From: Bacilli bacterium | Lineage (GTDB): Bacteria > Bacillota_I > Bacilli_A > RF39 > UBA660 | Length of the DNA: 64,000 nucleotides | Direction of reading: 5' to 3' | NCBI GenBank assembly: GCA_017436345.1 | Contig: JAFSDH010000004.1 | Location: forward strand, 264,084-328,083 | Shown here: piece after piece, positions 25,370 through 34,963 of the stretch | Layout of the letters: every line of letters begins with the position of its first letter | Numbering within the stretch: position 1 is the first letter of the stretch | Translations under genes and position numbers: made by a program | The notes under the pieces: generated by a model | The model's database searches: none | What the model saw: the letters and a program-made list of their open reading frames with translations, nothing else | Told to the model about the DNA's origin: nothing

Positions 25370-27733
25370 ATGTCTTTAGAATTTGAACTTCCTTTAGTAT
25401 CAATAATTTTTATTGTTATGATAATGGTTGTATATTTTATGAAAAAAAGACTTAATTTAATTGAAAATCAAATGTATGTTGTAATATTATGGTCTTCCTT
25501 AGTTGCAGCAATTATAGATACGGCGTGTCATTTACTATGTGCTGTATCATCTTTTGAAGAGATAACTGGAAAATATTATCAAATATTTAATTATTCAAAT
25601 AAAGTTATGTGTGCATTATATGTAATAATATTTTCATGTATATTATTTTATACTATGTTAATTTCTTATAAAGATAAGAAAAAAAATAAAAACATGTTTA
25701 GATTTTTAGCTATATTTAATGTTATTTTTTTTATACTAATTCAATTTACTAATATAGAACTTTTCCAAATTGGAAATGTAACAAATGTTAAAGGAGCTAC
25801 AATCAGTTTGGCATATTTATTTGTTGCATTTTTATTGTTTTTAACTATCTTTATTACACTGAAAAATTTTGTAAAAGGTGATAAAAGATATTATGCAATA
25901 TTCTTAATTATTACTGTGCTGGGAGTATTATATTTATTAACAATAGCATTGCCAGGAATGATAATTTATGACTTAGCCTTAGCTCTTTTATGCTATATAA
26001 TGTATTTTACTATAGAAAATCCGGATGTTAAAATGATACAAGAATTGGAAGTTGCAAAAAATACAGCAGATAAAGCCAACGCCGCTAAAACAGAATTTTT
26101 AAGTAGTATGTCTCATGAAATACGTACTCCGTTAAATGCTATCGTTGGGTTTAGTGAAGCCATAAATGAAGAAGATAACTTAGAAAATGCTAAGAGCGAT
26201 GCAAGGGATATTGTTCTTGCAGCTAATAACTTGCTTGAAATAGTAAATGGTATTTTAGATATATCAAAAATAGAAGCTAATAAAATGGAGATAGTTGAAA
26301 AAGATTATAATCCAACTGAGCTATTTGAAAATATCGCAAAATTAACCGCACCTAGAATTGGAGATAAGCCAATTGAGTTAGAAGTAAATATTGCAAAAGA
26401 TTTGCCTAATTGTTTATATGGTGATGGTGGTAAATTAAAACAAATTACAACTAATATTTTAACTAATGCTGTTAAATATACTGAAAAAGGTAAAATTACT
26501 TATAATGTATCATGTGTTAATTTAAAGAATGAATCCAGTTTAGTTATATCAGTAGAAGATACTGGTCGTGGTATTAAACCAGAACAAATAGATAAATTAT
26601 TTAATAAATTTGAACGTCTAGAAGAAGATAGAAATACTACCTTAGAAGGAACAGGACTTGGACTTGCTATAACAAAAAAATTAGTAGAAATGATGGGTGG
26701 TAAAATTGTAGTTCAAAGTGTATATGGAAGTGGTTCTAAATTTACTATTTATATTAAACAAAAAATAAATCATCAAACTACATTACCAACTTACCAATCA
26801 GAAGAAACTACAAATCTTATAAAAGATTTTACTGGTAAAAAAGTTCTTGTTGTTGATGATAATAGTCTTAACTTAAAAGTGGCCACTAAATTATTATCTA
26901 ATTATAATATGGAAATAGTAACTGCAAGTAGTGGATTTGAATGTATCGATAGAATTAATAATAAAGAAGAATATGACATTATCTTATTAGATGATATGAT
27001 GCCAAAAATGACAGGTACGGAAACTTTTGAAAAACTAAAAAAAGATATTGCATTTAAAACTCCAGTTATCATATTAACTGCTAATGCTATCGAAGGGATG
27101 AAGGCAAAATATTTAGAAAAAGGTTTTGACGACTATTTAGCAAAACCTATTGAAAAGCCTGAGTTATTAAGAGTTTTAAATAAATTTTTAAATAAGAAAG
27201 ATATCCCAACAAAAGAGCCTAAAAAAATAGAAATAGTTCAAACAAAAGTTGAAATAATTGATAAAGATAATGAAACTAGAAAAATTATTGAAGAAACAAA
27301 AGTAGAAGGTATAACAGCGTCTGACTTAAATAAAGCAAATGAAATTAAAGAAATTCCTGTAATAGAAGAAAATACAAATACCAAAGAATATCTAGAAAAA
27401 AATGGTATAGATGTTAATCATGGCTTAGAATTATTAGGTGATATGGATATGTATAATTCTATTATGGAAGACTTTGTAAATGAAATTGATGAGAGATTAC
27501 CTAAATTAGAAGAATATAAAAATAATAAAGATATGCCAAATTATGCAATACTTGTTCATGCAATTAAAAGCGATTGTAAATACTTAGGAATTATGGATTT
27601 AGCTGAACACAATTATGAACATGAATTAAAAAGTAAAGCTAATGATGTTGATTTTGTATTAAATGATTATGATAATTTAATAAATGATATTAATAAATAT
27701 GTTATTATATTAAAAAAATATTTAAATAAATAA
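25370..27733 (+). CDS. Hybrid sensor histidine kinase (membrane sensor, HisKA, HATPase, REC, Hpt)
   Basis: 787 residues in five parts: about seven membrane helices (residues ~8-215); HisKA with phospho-His H249 in SMSHEIRTPLNA; HATPase with NILTNAVKYT, EDTGRGI and GTGLGLAI; a receiver domain (VLVVDDNSLN, LLDDMMPKMTG, ILTANA, LAKP); a spacer; and a C-terminal Hpt domain with His in LVHAIKSDCKYLG. This is a complete internal phosphorelay (BarA/ArcB architecture). No separate response regulator lies nearby, so the output partner is unknown. The 7-TM sensor without extracellular domain suggests a lipophilic or membrane signal, by inference. Confidence 0.92.
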   Translation: MSLEFELPLVSIIFIVMIMVVYFMKKRLNLIENQMYVVILWSSLVAAIIDTACHLLCAVSSFEEITGKYYQIFNYSNKVMCALYVIIFSCILFYTMLISYKDKKKNKNMFRFLAIFNVIFFILIQFTNIELFQIGNVTNVKGATISLAYLFVAFLLFLTIFITLKNFVKGDKRYYAIFLIITVLGVLYLLTIALPGMIIYDLALALLCYIMYFTIENPDVKMIQELEVAKNTADKANAAKTEFLSSMSHEIRTPLNAIVGFSEAINEEDNLENAKSDARDIVLAANNLLEIVNGILDISKIEANKMEIVEKDYNPTELFENIAKLTAPRIGDKPIELEVNIAKDLPNCLYGDGGKLKQITTNILTNAVKYTEKGKITYNVSCVNLKNESSLVISVEDTGRGIKPEQIDKLFNKFERLEEDRNTTLEGTGLGLAITKKLVEMMGGKIVVQSVYGSGSKFTIYIKQKINHQTTLPTYQSEETTNLIKDFTGKKVLVVDDNSLNLKVATKLLSNYNMEIVTASSGFECIDRINNKEEYDIILLDDMMPKMTGTETFEKLKKDIAFKTPVIILTANAIEGMKAKYLEKGFDDYLAKPIEKPELLRVLNKFLNKKDIPTKEPKKIEIVQTKVEIIDKDNETRKIIEETKVEGITASDLNKANEIKEIPVIEENTNTKEYLEKNGIDVNHGLELLGDMDMYNSIMEDFVNEIDERLPKLEEYKNNKDMPNYAILVHAIKSDCKYLGIMDLAEHNYEHELKSKANDVDFVLNDYDNLINDINKYVIILKKYLNK

Positions 27734-27753
27734 GAGACTTTGTCTCTTTTTTT
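27732..27753 (+). terminator. Terminator after the hybrid kinase
   Basis: AAGAGAC / GTCTCTT stem with TTT loop and T-run; overlaps the stop codon. Confidence 0.88.
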
Positions 27754-27793
27754 ATTAAAAAGACTAATAAAAATATGTTTTTTTTATAATCTT

Positions 27794-27802
27794 TGATATA
27801 AT
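27794..27802 (+). promoter_or_regulatory. mutS promoter (extended -10)
   Basis: TGATATAAT box 20 bases before ATG 27822; no good -35. Confidence 0.6.
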
Positions 27803-27821
27803 AAAAAACGTGGTGATTTAT

Positions 27822-30371
27822 ATGAATAGGTGTGACGTAGATAGAGAAAAAATAAGTCCAATGATGCGACAATATTTAGAAATAAAAGATAAATATAATG
27901 ATACAATTATTTTTTATCGATTAGGGGACTTCTATGAAATGTTTTTTGAAGATGCAATAACTGCCAGTCGTGAACTTGAGCTTACTTTAACAGGAAGAAA
28001 TGCGGGACTAGATGAAAGAGTACCTATGTGTGGGGTACCTCATCATGCCTATCTTTCATATTTAGATAAATTAGTTGAAAAAGGATATAAAGTAGCTATT
28101 TGTGAACAAATGACTGATCCTAAAACAACTAAAGGAATGGTTGAAAGAGATGTTGTCCAAGTTGTAACAAAAGGAACTAGAATAGATGCTTTTTTAAATG
28201 AAAAAGATAGTAATTATTTAGGAAGTATCTATGATTTTGAATATTGTTATGGAATAAGTTTTGCTGATATAACAACTGGTTATTTCTATACTTTAATTGT
28301 TGAACACGATAAGAATAAATTAATTAAAGAAATAGTAAAAAGAAATATCGGCGAAATAATTGTAAATGATAAATTAGATCGAGAAATAATTAATACATTA
28401 AGATTAAATTATAATATATTGGTAACTATTACTGATGAAATATATGAAAATGAAGAATATAAATTTATATATAAAAATATTAATGATATAAGAAATATTA
28501 CCAGTATTAAACATTTATTAGCTTATATGATCGGAACTAAAAAAGGTGATTTATCTCACCTACAAGAAGCAGAAGTAATTAATAGTGATAATTATTTATC
28601 ATTTGATATTCATACAAAAAGAAACTTAGAATTAGTAGAAACTTTGAGAACTAAAGATCGAATGTATTCTTTATTATGGTTACTTGATAAGACTAAAACA
28701 GCAATGGGTAGTAGATTATTAAAGTATAATATTGAAAATCCATTAACTGATATTGAAGAAATAAATAGAAGATATTCAATTATCGAAACACTTTTAACTG
28801 AATTTATCTTGAAAGAAGATTTACAAAGAGAATTAGATAACGTATATGACTTAGAAAGATTAGCTGGTCGTATTACCTATGGTAATTTAAATGCTAGGGA
28901 TCTTATCCAATTAAAAAATTCTTTAAAGGCTTTACCAGCTATTCATGATATTTTAAAAGAAATAAAATATACAAAAAATATTGAAGTATTAGATGAATTA
29001 TATCTTTTATTAGAAAAGTCAATAAATGAAGATGCCCCTATAACTATTAAAGAAGGAAATATTATAAAAAATGGTTATAGTAAAGAATTAGATGAATTAA
29101 AAGAAATAAGTAGTGGATCAAAAGACTTTATTCTAAATTTTGAGAAAGAAGAAAGAGAAAGAACAGGAATAAAGAATCTAAAAGTTGGATTTAATAAAGT
29201 ATTTGGGTATTATATAGAAGTAAGCAAAGGAAATATTCCTCTTGTAAAAGATGAATGGGGGTATGATCGTAAACAAACTCTAGCTAATTGTGAAAGATTT
29301 ATTACGCCTTTATTAAAAGAAAAAGAAAATATAATATTAGGTGCTGAAGAAAGAATAATAAATTTAGAATATCGCTTATTTATGGAAATTCGTGAAGAAG
29401 TAAAAAAATATATTGGTCGAATTCAAAAAATAAGTAGAATTCTAGCTGAAGTAGATATGATGGCATCTCTTACAACTGTTGCTGAAGAAAACGCCTATAT
29501 TAAACCTAGTATAACTTTAGAAAGAAATATAAATATAAAAGATGGACGTCATCCTGTTGTTGAAAAAGTAATAAAAGATGATTATATTCCTAATGATATT
29601 ATCATGGATGACGATACTAATATCTTGCTTATAACGGGGCCTAATATGGCTGGTAAATCTACATATATGCGTCAACTCGCAATAATCGTTATAATGGCTC
29701 AAATTGGATCTTTTGTACCAGCTAAAAAATGTACAATGCCAATTTTTGATAAAATCTTTACAAGAATTGGTGCAAGCGATGATTTAGTTAGTGGTGATTC
29801 AACATTTATGGTTGAAATGAAAGAAGCTAATACTGCGATTACTGAGGCAACTGAAAATAGTTTAATATTATTTGATGAACTAGGTCGTGGTACAGCGACA
29901 TATGATGGAATGAGTCTTGCTCAAGCAATTCTTGAATATATTCACGATAAAATAAAAGCTAAAACTTTATTTTCAACTCATTATCACGAACTAACATCAT
30001 TAGCAGCAGATTTACCAAAACTTAGAAATGTTCATGTTAGTGCTATTGAAGAAGACGGAATGATTACTTTCCTACATCGTATCAAAAATGGTGCGGTAGA
30101 TAAAAGTTATGGTATTCATGTTGCATCCCTTGCTAAATTACCTAAATCATTAATTGAAAGAGCAACAGAAATTCTTGATATATATGAAAATAAAAGTAAG
30201 AAAAAAGAAAGTTTTACTCAAACATCTCTATTCTTAAACTTGGATGAAAAAGAAGAAGAAAAACCAAATCATATAGAAGAAAAACTAAAAGATATAAATC
30301 CTCTTGAAATCACACCAATTGAAGCATTAAATCTTTTATATGAATTAACAGAAGAATTAAAAAAGAAATAG
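27822..30371 (+). CDS. mutS: DNA mismatch repair protein MutS
   Basis: Mismatch recognition ATPase. The N-terminal mismatch wedge has the F-x-E motif in YRLGDFYEMFF, and the C-terminal ATPase has Walker A GPNMAGKSTYMRQ, then LFDELGRGTATYDG and STHYHEL. 849 residues, normal. Chosen start ATG 27822 follows GGTGAT; in-frame GTGs at 27810-27815 are part of that binding site. mutL lies about 5 kb downstream in a separate unit, unlike the adjacent Bacillus order. Confidence 0.98.
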   Translation: MNRCDVDREKISPMMRQYLEIKDKYNDTIIFYRLGDFYEMFFEDAITASRELELTLTGRNAGLDERVPMCGVPHHAYLSYLDKLVEKGYKVAICEQMTDPKTTKGMVERDVVQVVTKGTRIDAFLNEKDSNYLGSIYDFEYCYGISFADITTGYFYTLIVEHDKNKLIKEIVKRNIGEIIVNDKLDREIINTLRLNYNILVTITDEIYENEEYKFIYKNINDIRNITSIKHLLAYMIGTKKGDLSHLQEAEVINSDNYLSFDIHTKRNLELVETLRTKDRMYSLLWLLDKTKTAMGSRLLKYNIENPLTDIEEINRRYSIIETLLTEFILKEDLQRELDNVYDLERLAGRITYGNLNARDLIQLKNSLKALPAIHDILKEIKYTKNIEVLDELYLLLEKSINEDAPITIKEGNIIKNGYSKELDELKEISSGSKDFILNFEKEERERTGIKNLKVGFNKVFGYYIEVSKGNIPLVKDEWGYDRKQTLANCERFITPLLKEKENIILGAEERIINLEYRLFMEIREEVKKYIGRIQKISRILAEVDMMASLTTVAEENAYIKPSITLERNINIKDGRHPVVEKVIKDDYIPNDIIMDDDTNILLITGPNMAGKSTYMRQLAIIVIMAQIGSFVPAKKCTMPIFDKIFTRIGASDDLVSGDSTFMVEMKEANTAITEATENSLILFDELGRGTATYDGMSLAQAILEYIHDKIKAKTLFSTHYHELTSLAADLPKLRNVHVSAIEEDGMITFLHRIKNGAVDKSYGIHVASLAKLPKSLIERATEILDIYENKSKKKESFTQTSLFLNLDEKEEEKPNHIEEKLKDINPLEITPIEALNLLYELTEELKKK

Positions 30372-30388
30372 GCAACTATTTCTTTTAT
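30361..30388 (+). terminator. Terminator after mutS
   Basis: AAAGAAATAG / CTATTTCTTT stem with GCAA loop; the mutS stop codon is within the stem. Confidence 0.82.
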
Positions 30389-30410
30389 TATTTGCATTTA
30401 AGTATTTTAA

Positions 30411-30419
30411 TGATATACT
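30411..30419 (+). promoter_or_regulatory. cvpA promoter (extended -10)
   Basis: TGATATACT box 28 bases before ATG 30447. Confidence 0.5.
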
Positions 30420-30446
30420 AAAAATATAAATATAAGGAGGTAAGAA

Positions 30447-31169
30447 ATGGATATATTTAGTTTAAATGTAATTGATGTAGTAATCGTACTATTCATCTTA
30501 TGTGGTGGAGTAGTAGGTATGAAAAGAGGAGTATTTAAAGAATTAGCAATGACTGTTGGATATATTATTATGATTCTTTTAGCAATCGTCTTAAAAAATC
30601 CAATTGCTGAACTATTATCATTAAATTTACCATTCTTTAACTTTAGTGGAAGTTTTGAAGGTTTAGTCGTTTTAAATATTCTTTTATATCAATTATTAGC
30701 ATTTATTTTAGTCTTTGCTGTTTTAAGTATTATTTTCTATGTAGTCTTATCGGTTACAAAAGTATTTGAAAAAATATTAAACTTCACTGTAATATTAGGT
30801 CTTGTATCAAAATTATTAGGTCTAGTAGTTGGATTAATCGAAGGATATATAATTGTTTTCTTAATATGTGTTGTATTATCATATCCAGTATTTAATCAAA
30901 CTGTTGTTGCGGAATCAAAATTAAAAGATAAGATTCTAACATCGACACCAGTATTAAGTAATGTTGCTAAAGCAATGACTGACACTATTGATGAAGTAAT
31001 TGAATTATCTAAAACTGATGTAAAAAATGATAAAGATGAGTTTAACCGTCAATCAGTAGACATTATGTTAAAACATAAATTAATCACGCCTAAATATGTT
31101 GAGAAATTAATTGAAGCGGATAAAATAACAACACCAGGAATGCAAGAAATAGTAGATGAATATAAGTAG
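30447..31169 (+). CDS. CvpA-family membrane protein
   Basis: 240 residues with four hydrophobic segments in the first ~150 and a soluble C-terminal tail of ~85. The opening DVVIVLFILCGGVVGMKRGVFKELAMTVGY is the CvpA-family start (D-x-x-x-G-x-x-x-G-x-x-G-x). CvpA was described as a colicin V production protein; in Firmicutes (YshB) its role is unclear, and it commonly lies near mutS2 or uvrC. AAGGAGG precedes ATG 30447. Confidence 0.85.
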   Translation: MDIFSLNVIDVVIVLFILCGGVVGMKRGVFKELAMTVGYIIMILLAIVLKNPIAELLSLNLPFFNFSGSFEGLVVLNILLYQLLAFILVFAVLSIIFYVVLSVTKVFEKILNFTVILGLVSKLLGLVVGLIEGYIIVFLICVVLSYPVFNQTVVAESKLKDKILTSTPVLSNVAKAMTDTIDEVIELSKTDVKNDKDEFNRQSVDIMLKHKLITPKYVEKLIEADKITTPGMQEIVDEYK

Positions 31170-31176
31170 GTGAATT

Positions 31177-31497
31177 ATGAACTTTTTATGGATTGATTTA
31201 GAATGTTGTACTATGACTAATTACATTATTGCAACAATCGTAAAAACATTATTAATAATGATGAAATATATAGTTCCACTAGTACTTATTATTTTAGCAA
31301 TATTAAAATTTACAAGTAAGAAAAAAGAAATAAGAAAAAAAAGAGTTAAAAAAATTACTATTTATATTGTAATAGCAATTATATCATTTATATTAGCATT
31401 GTTTATTGATTTAGTTCTTGGAATTAAACCAAGCGTTTCTGAGACAGATAATCAAACATGGCATGATTGTTATATTGGTATCTGTCAAATAAAATAA
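31177..31497 (+). CDS. Small two-helix membrane protein, unknown
   Basis: 106 residues. Two hydrophobic helices (residues ~18-45 and ~60-83) are separated by a very basic loop (FTSKKKEIRKKRVKKIT), so the loop is probably cytoplasmic and both ends outside. Four cysteines lie in the ends, two near the N-terminus (LECCTM) and two near the C-terminus (HDCYIGICQ). Seven bases after cvpA, AGGTGA before the ATG. No family recognised. Confidence 0.65.
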   Translation: MNFLWIDLECCTMTNYIIATIVKTLLIMMKYIVPLVLIILAILKFTSKKKEIRKKRVKKITIYIVIAIISFILALFIDLVLGIKPSVSETDNQTWHDCYIGICQIK

Positions 31498-31520
31498 AAA
31501 GAAGTTTAAACTTCTTTTTT
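31496..31520. terminator. Bidirectional terminator between convergent genes
   Basis: AAAAAGAAGTT / AACTTCTTTTT near-perfect palindrome with T-runs for both strands. Confidence 0.85.
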
Positions 31521-32088
31521 ATTTTTCAATATATATTTCTTTTATTATTTTATAATCTAAATTATTAAGTATATTTAATTTATCTTTTGGTATAAAAACC
31601 TTATATTTAATAATATCTAAATACTCTTTTTCTATTTTTATATCTTTAAGTAAATAATCTATGTTTTTTTGATTATCATAACTAGTATCAAAAACTATTT
31701 CATATCCAGGTATTAATTCGGTGATATTTTCATTTATCAAACTACTACTAACACTTTTTGAATACGCTCTAACAAGACCACCAGCACCTAATTTAATACC
31801 ACCAAAATATCTAACTACTACACATAGGACATAATTTAAATCATTCTTTAATAACACTTCCATAATCGGAACCCCAGCAGTACCACCAGGTTCACCATCA
31901 TCACTAGATTTCTTATTATCATCAATTACATATGCATAACAATAATGAGTCGCATCTTTATATAAAGATTTTACTAAATCAATTTTTTCTTTAACCAAAT
32001 CAACTGAATTAATTCTATATAAAAGAGTTATAAACCTAGATTTATTTATTTCTATTTCCGAAATATAATCATTTTTAATAGTTTTCAT
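31519..32088 (-). CDS. YigZ/IMPACT-family protein
   Basis: 189 residues with the IMPACT-family core: KSRFI near the N-terminus, a variant of the usual HxCxA segment (THYCYAYV), SSDDGEPGGTAGVPIMEVL, and VVVRYFGGIKLGAGGLVRAYS. The C-terminal ferredoxin-like domain (DUF1949 type) is short. Family members are widespread; yeast and animal relatives modulate GCN2, while the bacterial role is unclear. Single minus-strand gene between two plus-strand units. Confidence 0.9.
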   Translation of the reverse strand: MKTIKNDYISEIEINKSRFITLLYRINSVDLVKEKIDLVKSLYKDATHYCYAYVIDDNKKSSDDGEPGGTAGVPIMEVLLKNDLNYVLCVVVRYFGGIKLGAGGLVRAYSKSVSSSLINENITELIPGYEIVFDTSYDNQKNIDYLLKDIKIEKEYLDIIKYKVFIPKDKLNILNNLDYKIIKEIYIEK

Positions 32089-32144
32089 CTAATCACCATA
32101 CTAAAATTTTATCAAATAAATATAAATAAGTAAATTTAAAGGTG

Positions 32145-32173
32145 TTGTAAAAATATTTAAATAAATATAAAAT
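32145..32173 (+). promoter_or_regulatory. Promoter of the 32194 unit
   Basis: TTGTAA (32145-32150), 17 bases, TAAAAT (32168-32173). Confidence 0.55.
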
Positions 32174-32193
32174 GAAATAAAGTAGGTGATAAA

Positions 32194-32643
32194 ATGAAAG
32201 ATAAAAAGATAAATCTTGATATTACTATTTTTATATTGTTTTTAATAAATATAATTTTAATTATAATTGCTTTATTAGGAAGTAAAGATATCATAAAAGA
32301 ATATGCATTATTCGCTGAAGAAGCTCGTTTTTTTCAAAAAGAAACTGTATATTTGATTATAGCAATGACTTTCTTTATACCGACTATTTTAGGAACTTTC
32401 GTAAGTCTAGCAAATATAAGATTTAAAAAACAAGCACTTAGAGTTATTAATTACTTAATAAGCATATTGATAATTATTGTAATTATTGGATTTAATGAAA
32501 GTTTTAATTTGAATATGAATGGGATTAGTTATTTTTTATTAATTGCTCAAACTATTATTATGATTTTATTAAACATGTATAATTGTATGTTTAATTTAAA
32601 AAAGGAGAAACATGAAAAAAAGCGCAGGAATATTATTTTTTAA
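32194..32643 (+). CDS. Four-helix membrane protein, unknown
   Basis: 149 residues with four hydrophobic helices (about 9-27, 50-70, 85-103, 112-130). The loops are short, with one conserved-looking acidic/aromatic stretch (EYALFAEEARFFQKE) between helices 1 and 2. AGGTGAT precedes ATG 32194. Its last 32 bases overlap the start of the Nudix gene, whose ribosome binding site lies inside it, so the pair is coupled. No family recognised. Confidence 0.68.
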   Translation: MKDKKINLDITIFILFLINIILIIIALLGSKDIIKEYALFAEEARFFQKETVYLIIAMTFFIPTILGTFVSLANIRFKKQALRVINYLISILIIIVIIGFNESFNLNMNGISYFLLIAQTIIMILLNMYNCMFNLKKEKHEKKRRNIIF

Positions 32644-33073
32644 AAGAGAAGAAGAAACTATAAAAGTATTACTTTGTCATCCCGGTGGCCCATATTGGGA
32701 AGGGACTCACCTACATAGTTGGGGAATACCTAAAGGTGAACTAGATAAAAAAGAAAAAGTAAAAGAAGCAGCTATTCGTGAATTTAAAGAAGAAACTAAT
32801 TTAAAATTAGAGGGCGAAATAACATTTTTATATACTAAAAAAGTATCTAATAATAAATTAGTTATAATCTTCTATAAAGAACAGGACTTAGACTTATCTA
32901 ATTGTAAAAGTAATACTTTTTCACTAGAATGGCCAAAAGGATCTAATATAATTAATGAATATCCAGAAAATGATAAATTTGAATGGATTGAAATAGAAGA
33001 AGCTTATAATCTTATCTTTAAACAACAAAAAGTGTTTTTAGATAAATTAAAAGAAAGAATAATAAATAAGTAA
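32612..33073 (+). CDS. Nudix hydrolase
   Basis: 153 residues with an intact Nudix box GELDKKEKVKEAAIREFKEETNL (G x5 E x7 REUxEE, read in two parts) around residues 45-68. The N-terminus SAGILFFKR and HPGGPYWEG/WGIPKG resemble the diadenosine/NTP-pyrophosphohydrolase branch with a DUF1463-like N-terminal pattern; the exact substrate cannot be told. AAGGAG lies 6 bases before ATG 32612, within the previous gene. Confidence 0.9.
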   Translation: MKKSAGILFFKREEETIKVLLCHPGGPYWEGTHLHSWGIPKGELDKKEKVKEAAIREFKEETNLKLEGEITFLYTKKVSNNKLVIIFYKEQDLDLSNCKSNTFSLEWPKGSNIINEYPENDKFEWIEIEEAYNLIFKQQKVFLDKLKERIINK

Positions 33074-33097
33074 GATAGAGAAATCTATCTTTTTATA
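33072..33097 (+). terminator. Terminator after the Nudix gene
   Basis: AGATAGA / TCTATCT stem with GAAA loop and T-run. Confidence 0.85.
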
Positions 33098-33106
33098 TGA
33101 TATAAT
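33098..33106 (+). promoter_or_regulatory. uvrC promoter (extended -10)
   Basis: TGATATAAT box starting directly at the end of the preceding terminator. Confidence 0.6.
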
Positions 33107-33128
33107 AAAAAAGATTTAGGTGATTATT

Positions 33129-34907
33129 ATGAATGAAGAAGTAAAAGAATATATAAAAGAAAAATTAAAATTAGTACCGGAACTTCCTGGTTCTTACCAA
33201 ATGAAAAATAAAGATGGATTAATTATATATGTTGGTAAAGCCAAAAACTTAAAAAGACGAGTATCTAGTTATTTTAATAAAACACAAACTGGTAAAACCC
33301 TTATGCTTGTTAATGATATATATGATTTTGAATATATTGTAACATCAACAGAATTAGAATCTTTAATATTAGAAATAACTTTAATAAAAAAATATAATCC
33401 TAAATATAATATTCTTTTAAAAGACGATAAGAGTTATCCTTATATTGAATTTACTAAAGAGAAATATCCTAGATTAAAAGTAGTAAGAAATGTAAATAGA
33501 AAAAGAAATAAAAATAAATTATATGGTCCATATCCAAATGTAACTGCAGCACGTAAAACAGTTAATATAATTAATCGTGTTTATCCATTAAGAAAATGTG
33601 AAAATTTAAAAAAAGATGTTTGTTTGTATTATCATATTGGAGAATGTTTAGGCTATTGTGCCAAAGAAATAGATCATGATTATTTAGATAAAATGACTAA
33701 CGAAATAATATCTTTTTTAAATGGAAATAGTGATATTATCAAAGATAAATTAAAAAAACAAATGGAAAAAGCATCGCTAGATATGAACTATGAAAGAGCG
33801 CTTGAAATAAGAGATATGTTAAATGATATTGATATAACACTTACAAAACAAAAAGTATCTTTAAATCAAAAATATAATTTTGATGTATTTAATGCATATA
33901 GAAATAATAATTATCTATCTATTGAAGTCTTTTTCATAAGAGAAGGATTACTTTTTGGAAGACATGATACCATTATTAATGTTGTAGATGAAGATAGTGA
34001 AGCATTAACAGAATATATAATTAAGTTTTATGAAAAAAATAATATAATGCCAAAAGAAATTATTGTTCCAGATTATATTGATAAAGACTTATTAAGTGAA
34101 TTTTTACAAATAAAAGTATCATCACCTACTAAAGGCGATATTAAAAAATTATTAGATTTAGCTATCGAAAATGCTAGAATAAAACTAGAAGAAAAAGAAG
34201 AAACTCTATCTAAAAGTGAAAATACTCGTTTAGAAGCAATTGAAGAATTAAAGAAAATCTTAAAAATAGATAAAGTAAGTAGAATGGAAGCATTTGATAA
34301 CTCTCATTTGTTTGGAACTTTTTATGTAGGTGGAATGGTTGTTTTTGATGATTTCTTACCTAATAAAGATTTATATCGAAAATTTAAAATTGATGCTAAT
34401 GTTAAAGATGACTTAGGAGCTATGAAAGAAGTTCTTTATCGAAGATATTATCGTGTTTTAATAGGTGAAGAAGAAAAGTGCGATTTAATTATTATCGATG
34501 GTGGTGAAAATCAAGTAAATGTATGTAAAAAGATAATTGATGAATTTAATCTTGATATAAAAATAATTGGATTGAAGAAAAACGATAAACATCGTACGAG
34601 TTCTTTAATTGATGAAGAATTAAATGAAATTCCTCTTGATCGACATAGTAATTTATTTATTTTCTTAAGTAAAATTCAAGAAGAAGTTCATAATTATGCA
34701 ATAAGTTATCATCGTCAAATTAAAAGTAAAGGTACATTATCAAGTCTTTTAGATATGGTTGAAGGAATAGGTGAAAAAAGAAAAAAAGAATTACTAAAGA
34801 AATTTGGTTCTTTAAAGAAAATGAAAGAAGCTTCTTTAGAAGAATTAGAAGAAGTTTTAAATAAAGATATCGCAAATAATCTTTATAACTATTTAAAATC
34901 TCTTTAA
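33129..34907 (+). CDS. uvrC: Excinuclease ABC subunit C (UvrC)
   Basis: Nucleotide-excision repair dual-incision nuclease. In order: GIY-YIG nuclease (PGSYQMKNKDG, IIYVGKAKNLKRR), cysteine region, UVR motif (KASLDMNYERALEIRDML), RNase H-like endonuclease (MEAFDNSHLFGT, LIIIDGGENQ) and C-terminal helix-hairpin-helix (VEGIGEKRKKELLKKFGS). 592 residues, normal. ATG 33129 is placed after AGGTGAT; a GTG at 33120 overlaps the site. Confidence 0.97.
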   Translation: MNEEVKEYIKEKLKLVPELPGSYQMKNKDGLIIYVGKAKNLKRRVSSYFNKTQTGKTLMLVNDIYDFEYIVTSTELESLILEITLIKKYNPKYNILLKDDKSYPYIEFTKEKYPRLKVVRNVNRKRNKNKLYGPYPNVTAARKTVNIINRVYPLRKCENLKKDVCLYYHIGECLGYCAKEIDHDYLDKMTNEIISFLNGNSDIIKDKLKKQMEKASLDMNYERALEIRDMLNDIDITLTKQKVSLNQKYNFDVFNAYRNNNYLSIEVFFIREGLLFGRHDTIINVVDEDSEALTEYIIKFYEKNNIMPKEIIVPDYIDKDLLSEFLQIKVSSPTKGDIKKLLDLAIENARIKLEEKEETLSKSENTRLEAIEELKKILKIDKVSRMEAFDNSHLFGTFYVGGMVVFDDFLPNKDLYRKFKIDANVKDDLGAMKEVLYRRYYRVLIGEEEKCDLIIIDGGENQVNVCKKIIDEFNLDIKIIGLKKNDKHRTSSLIDEELNEIPLDRHSNLFIFLSKIQEEVHNYAISYHRQIKSKGTLSSLLDMVEGIGEKRKKELLKKFGSLKKMKEASLEELEEVLNKDIANNLYNYLKSL

Positions 34908-34922
34908 AATAATTTTTTCTTT

Positions 34923-34931
34923 TGATATAAT
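34923..34931 (+). promoter_or_regulatory. Extended -10 promoter of the 34964 gene
   Basis: TGATATAAT box 33 bases before ATG 34964. Confidence 0.6.
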
Positions 34932-34963
34932 AAAGTTATTAGAATAGAAAGAAGGTATAAGTT

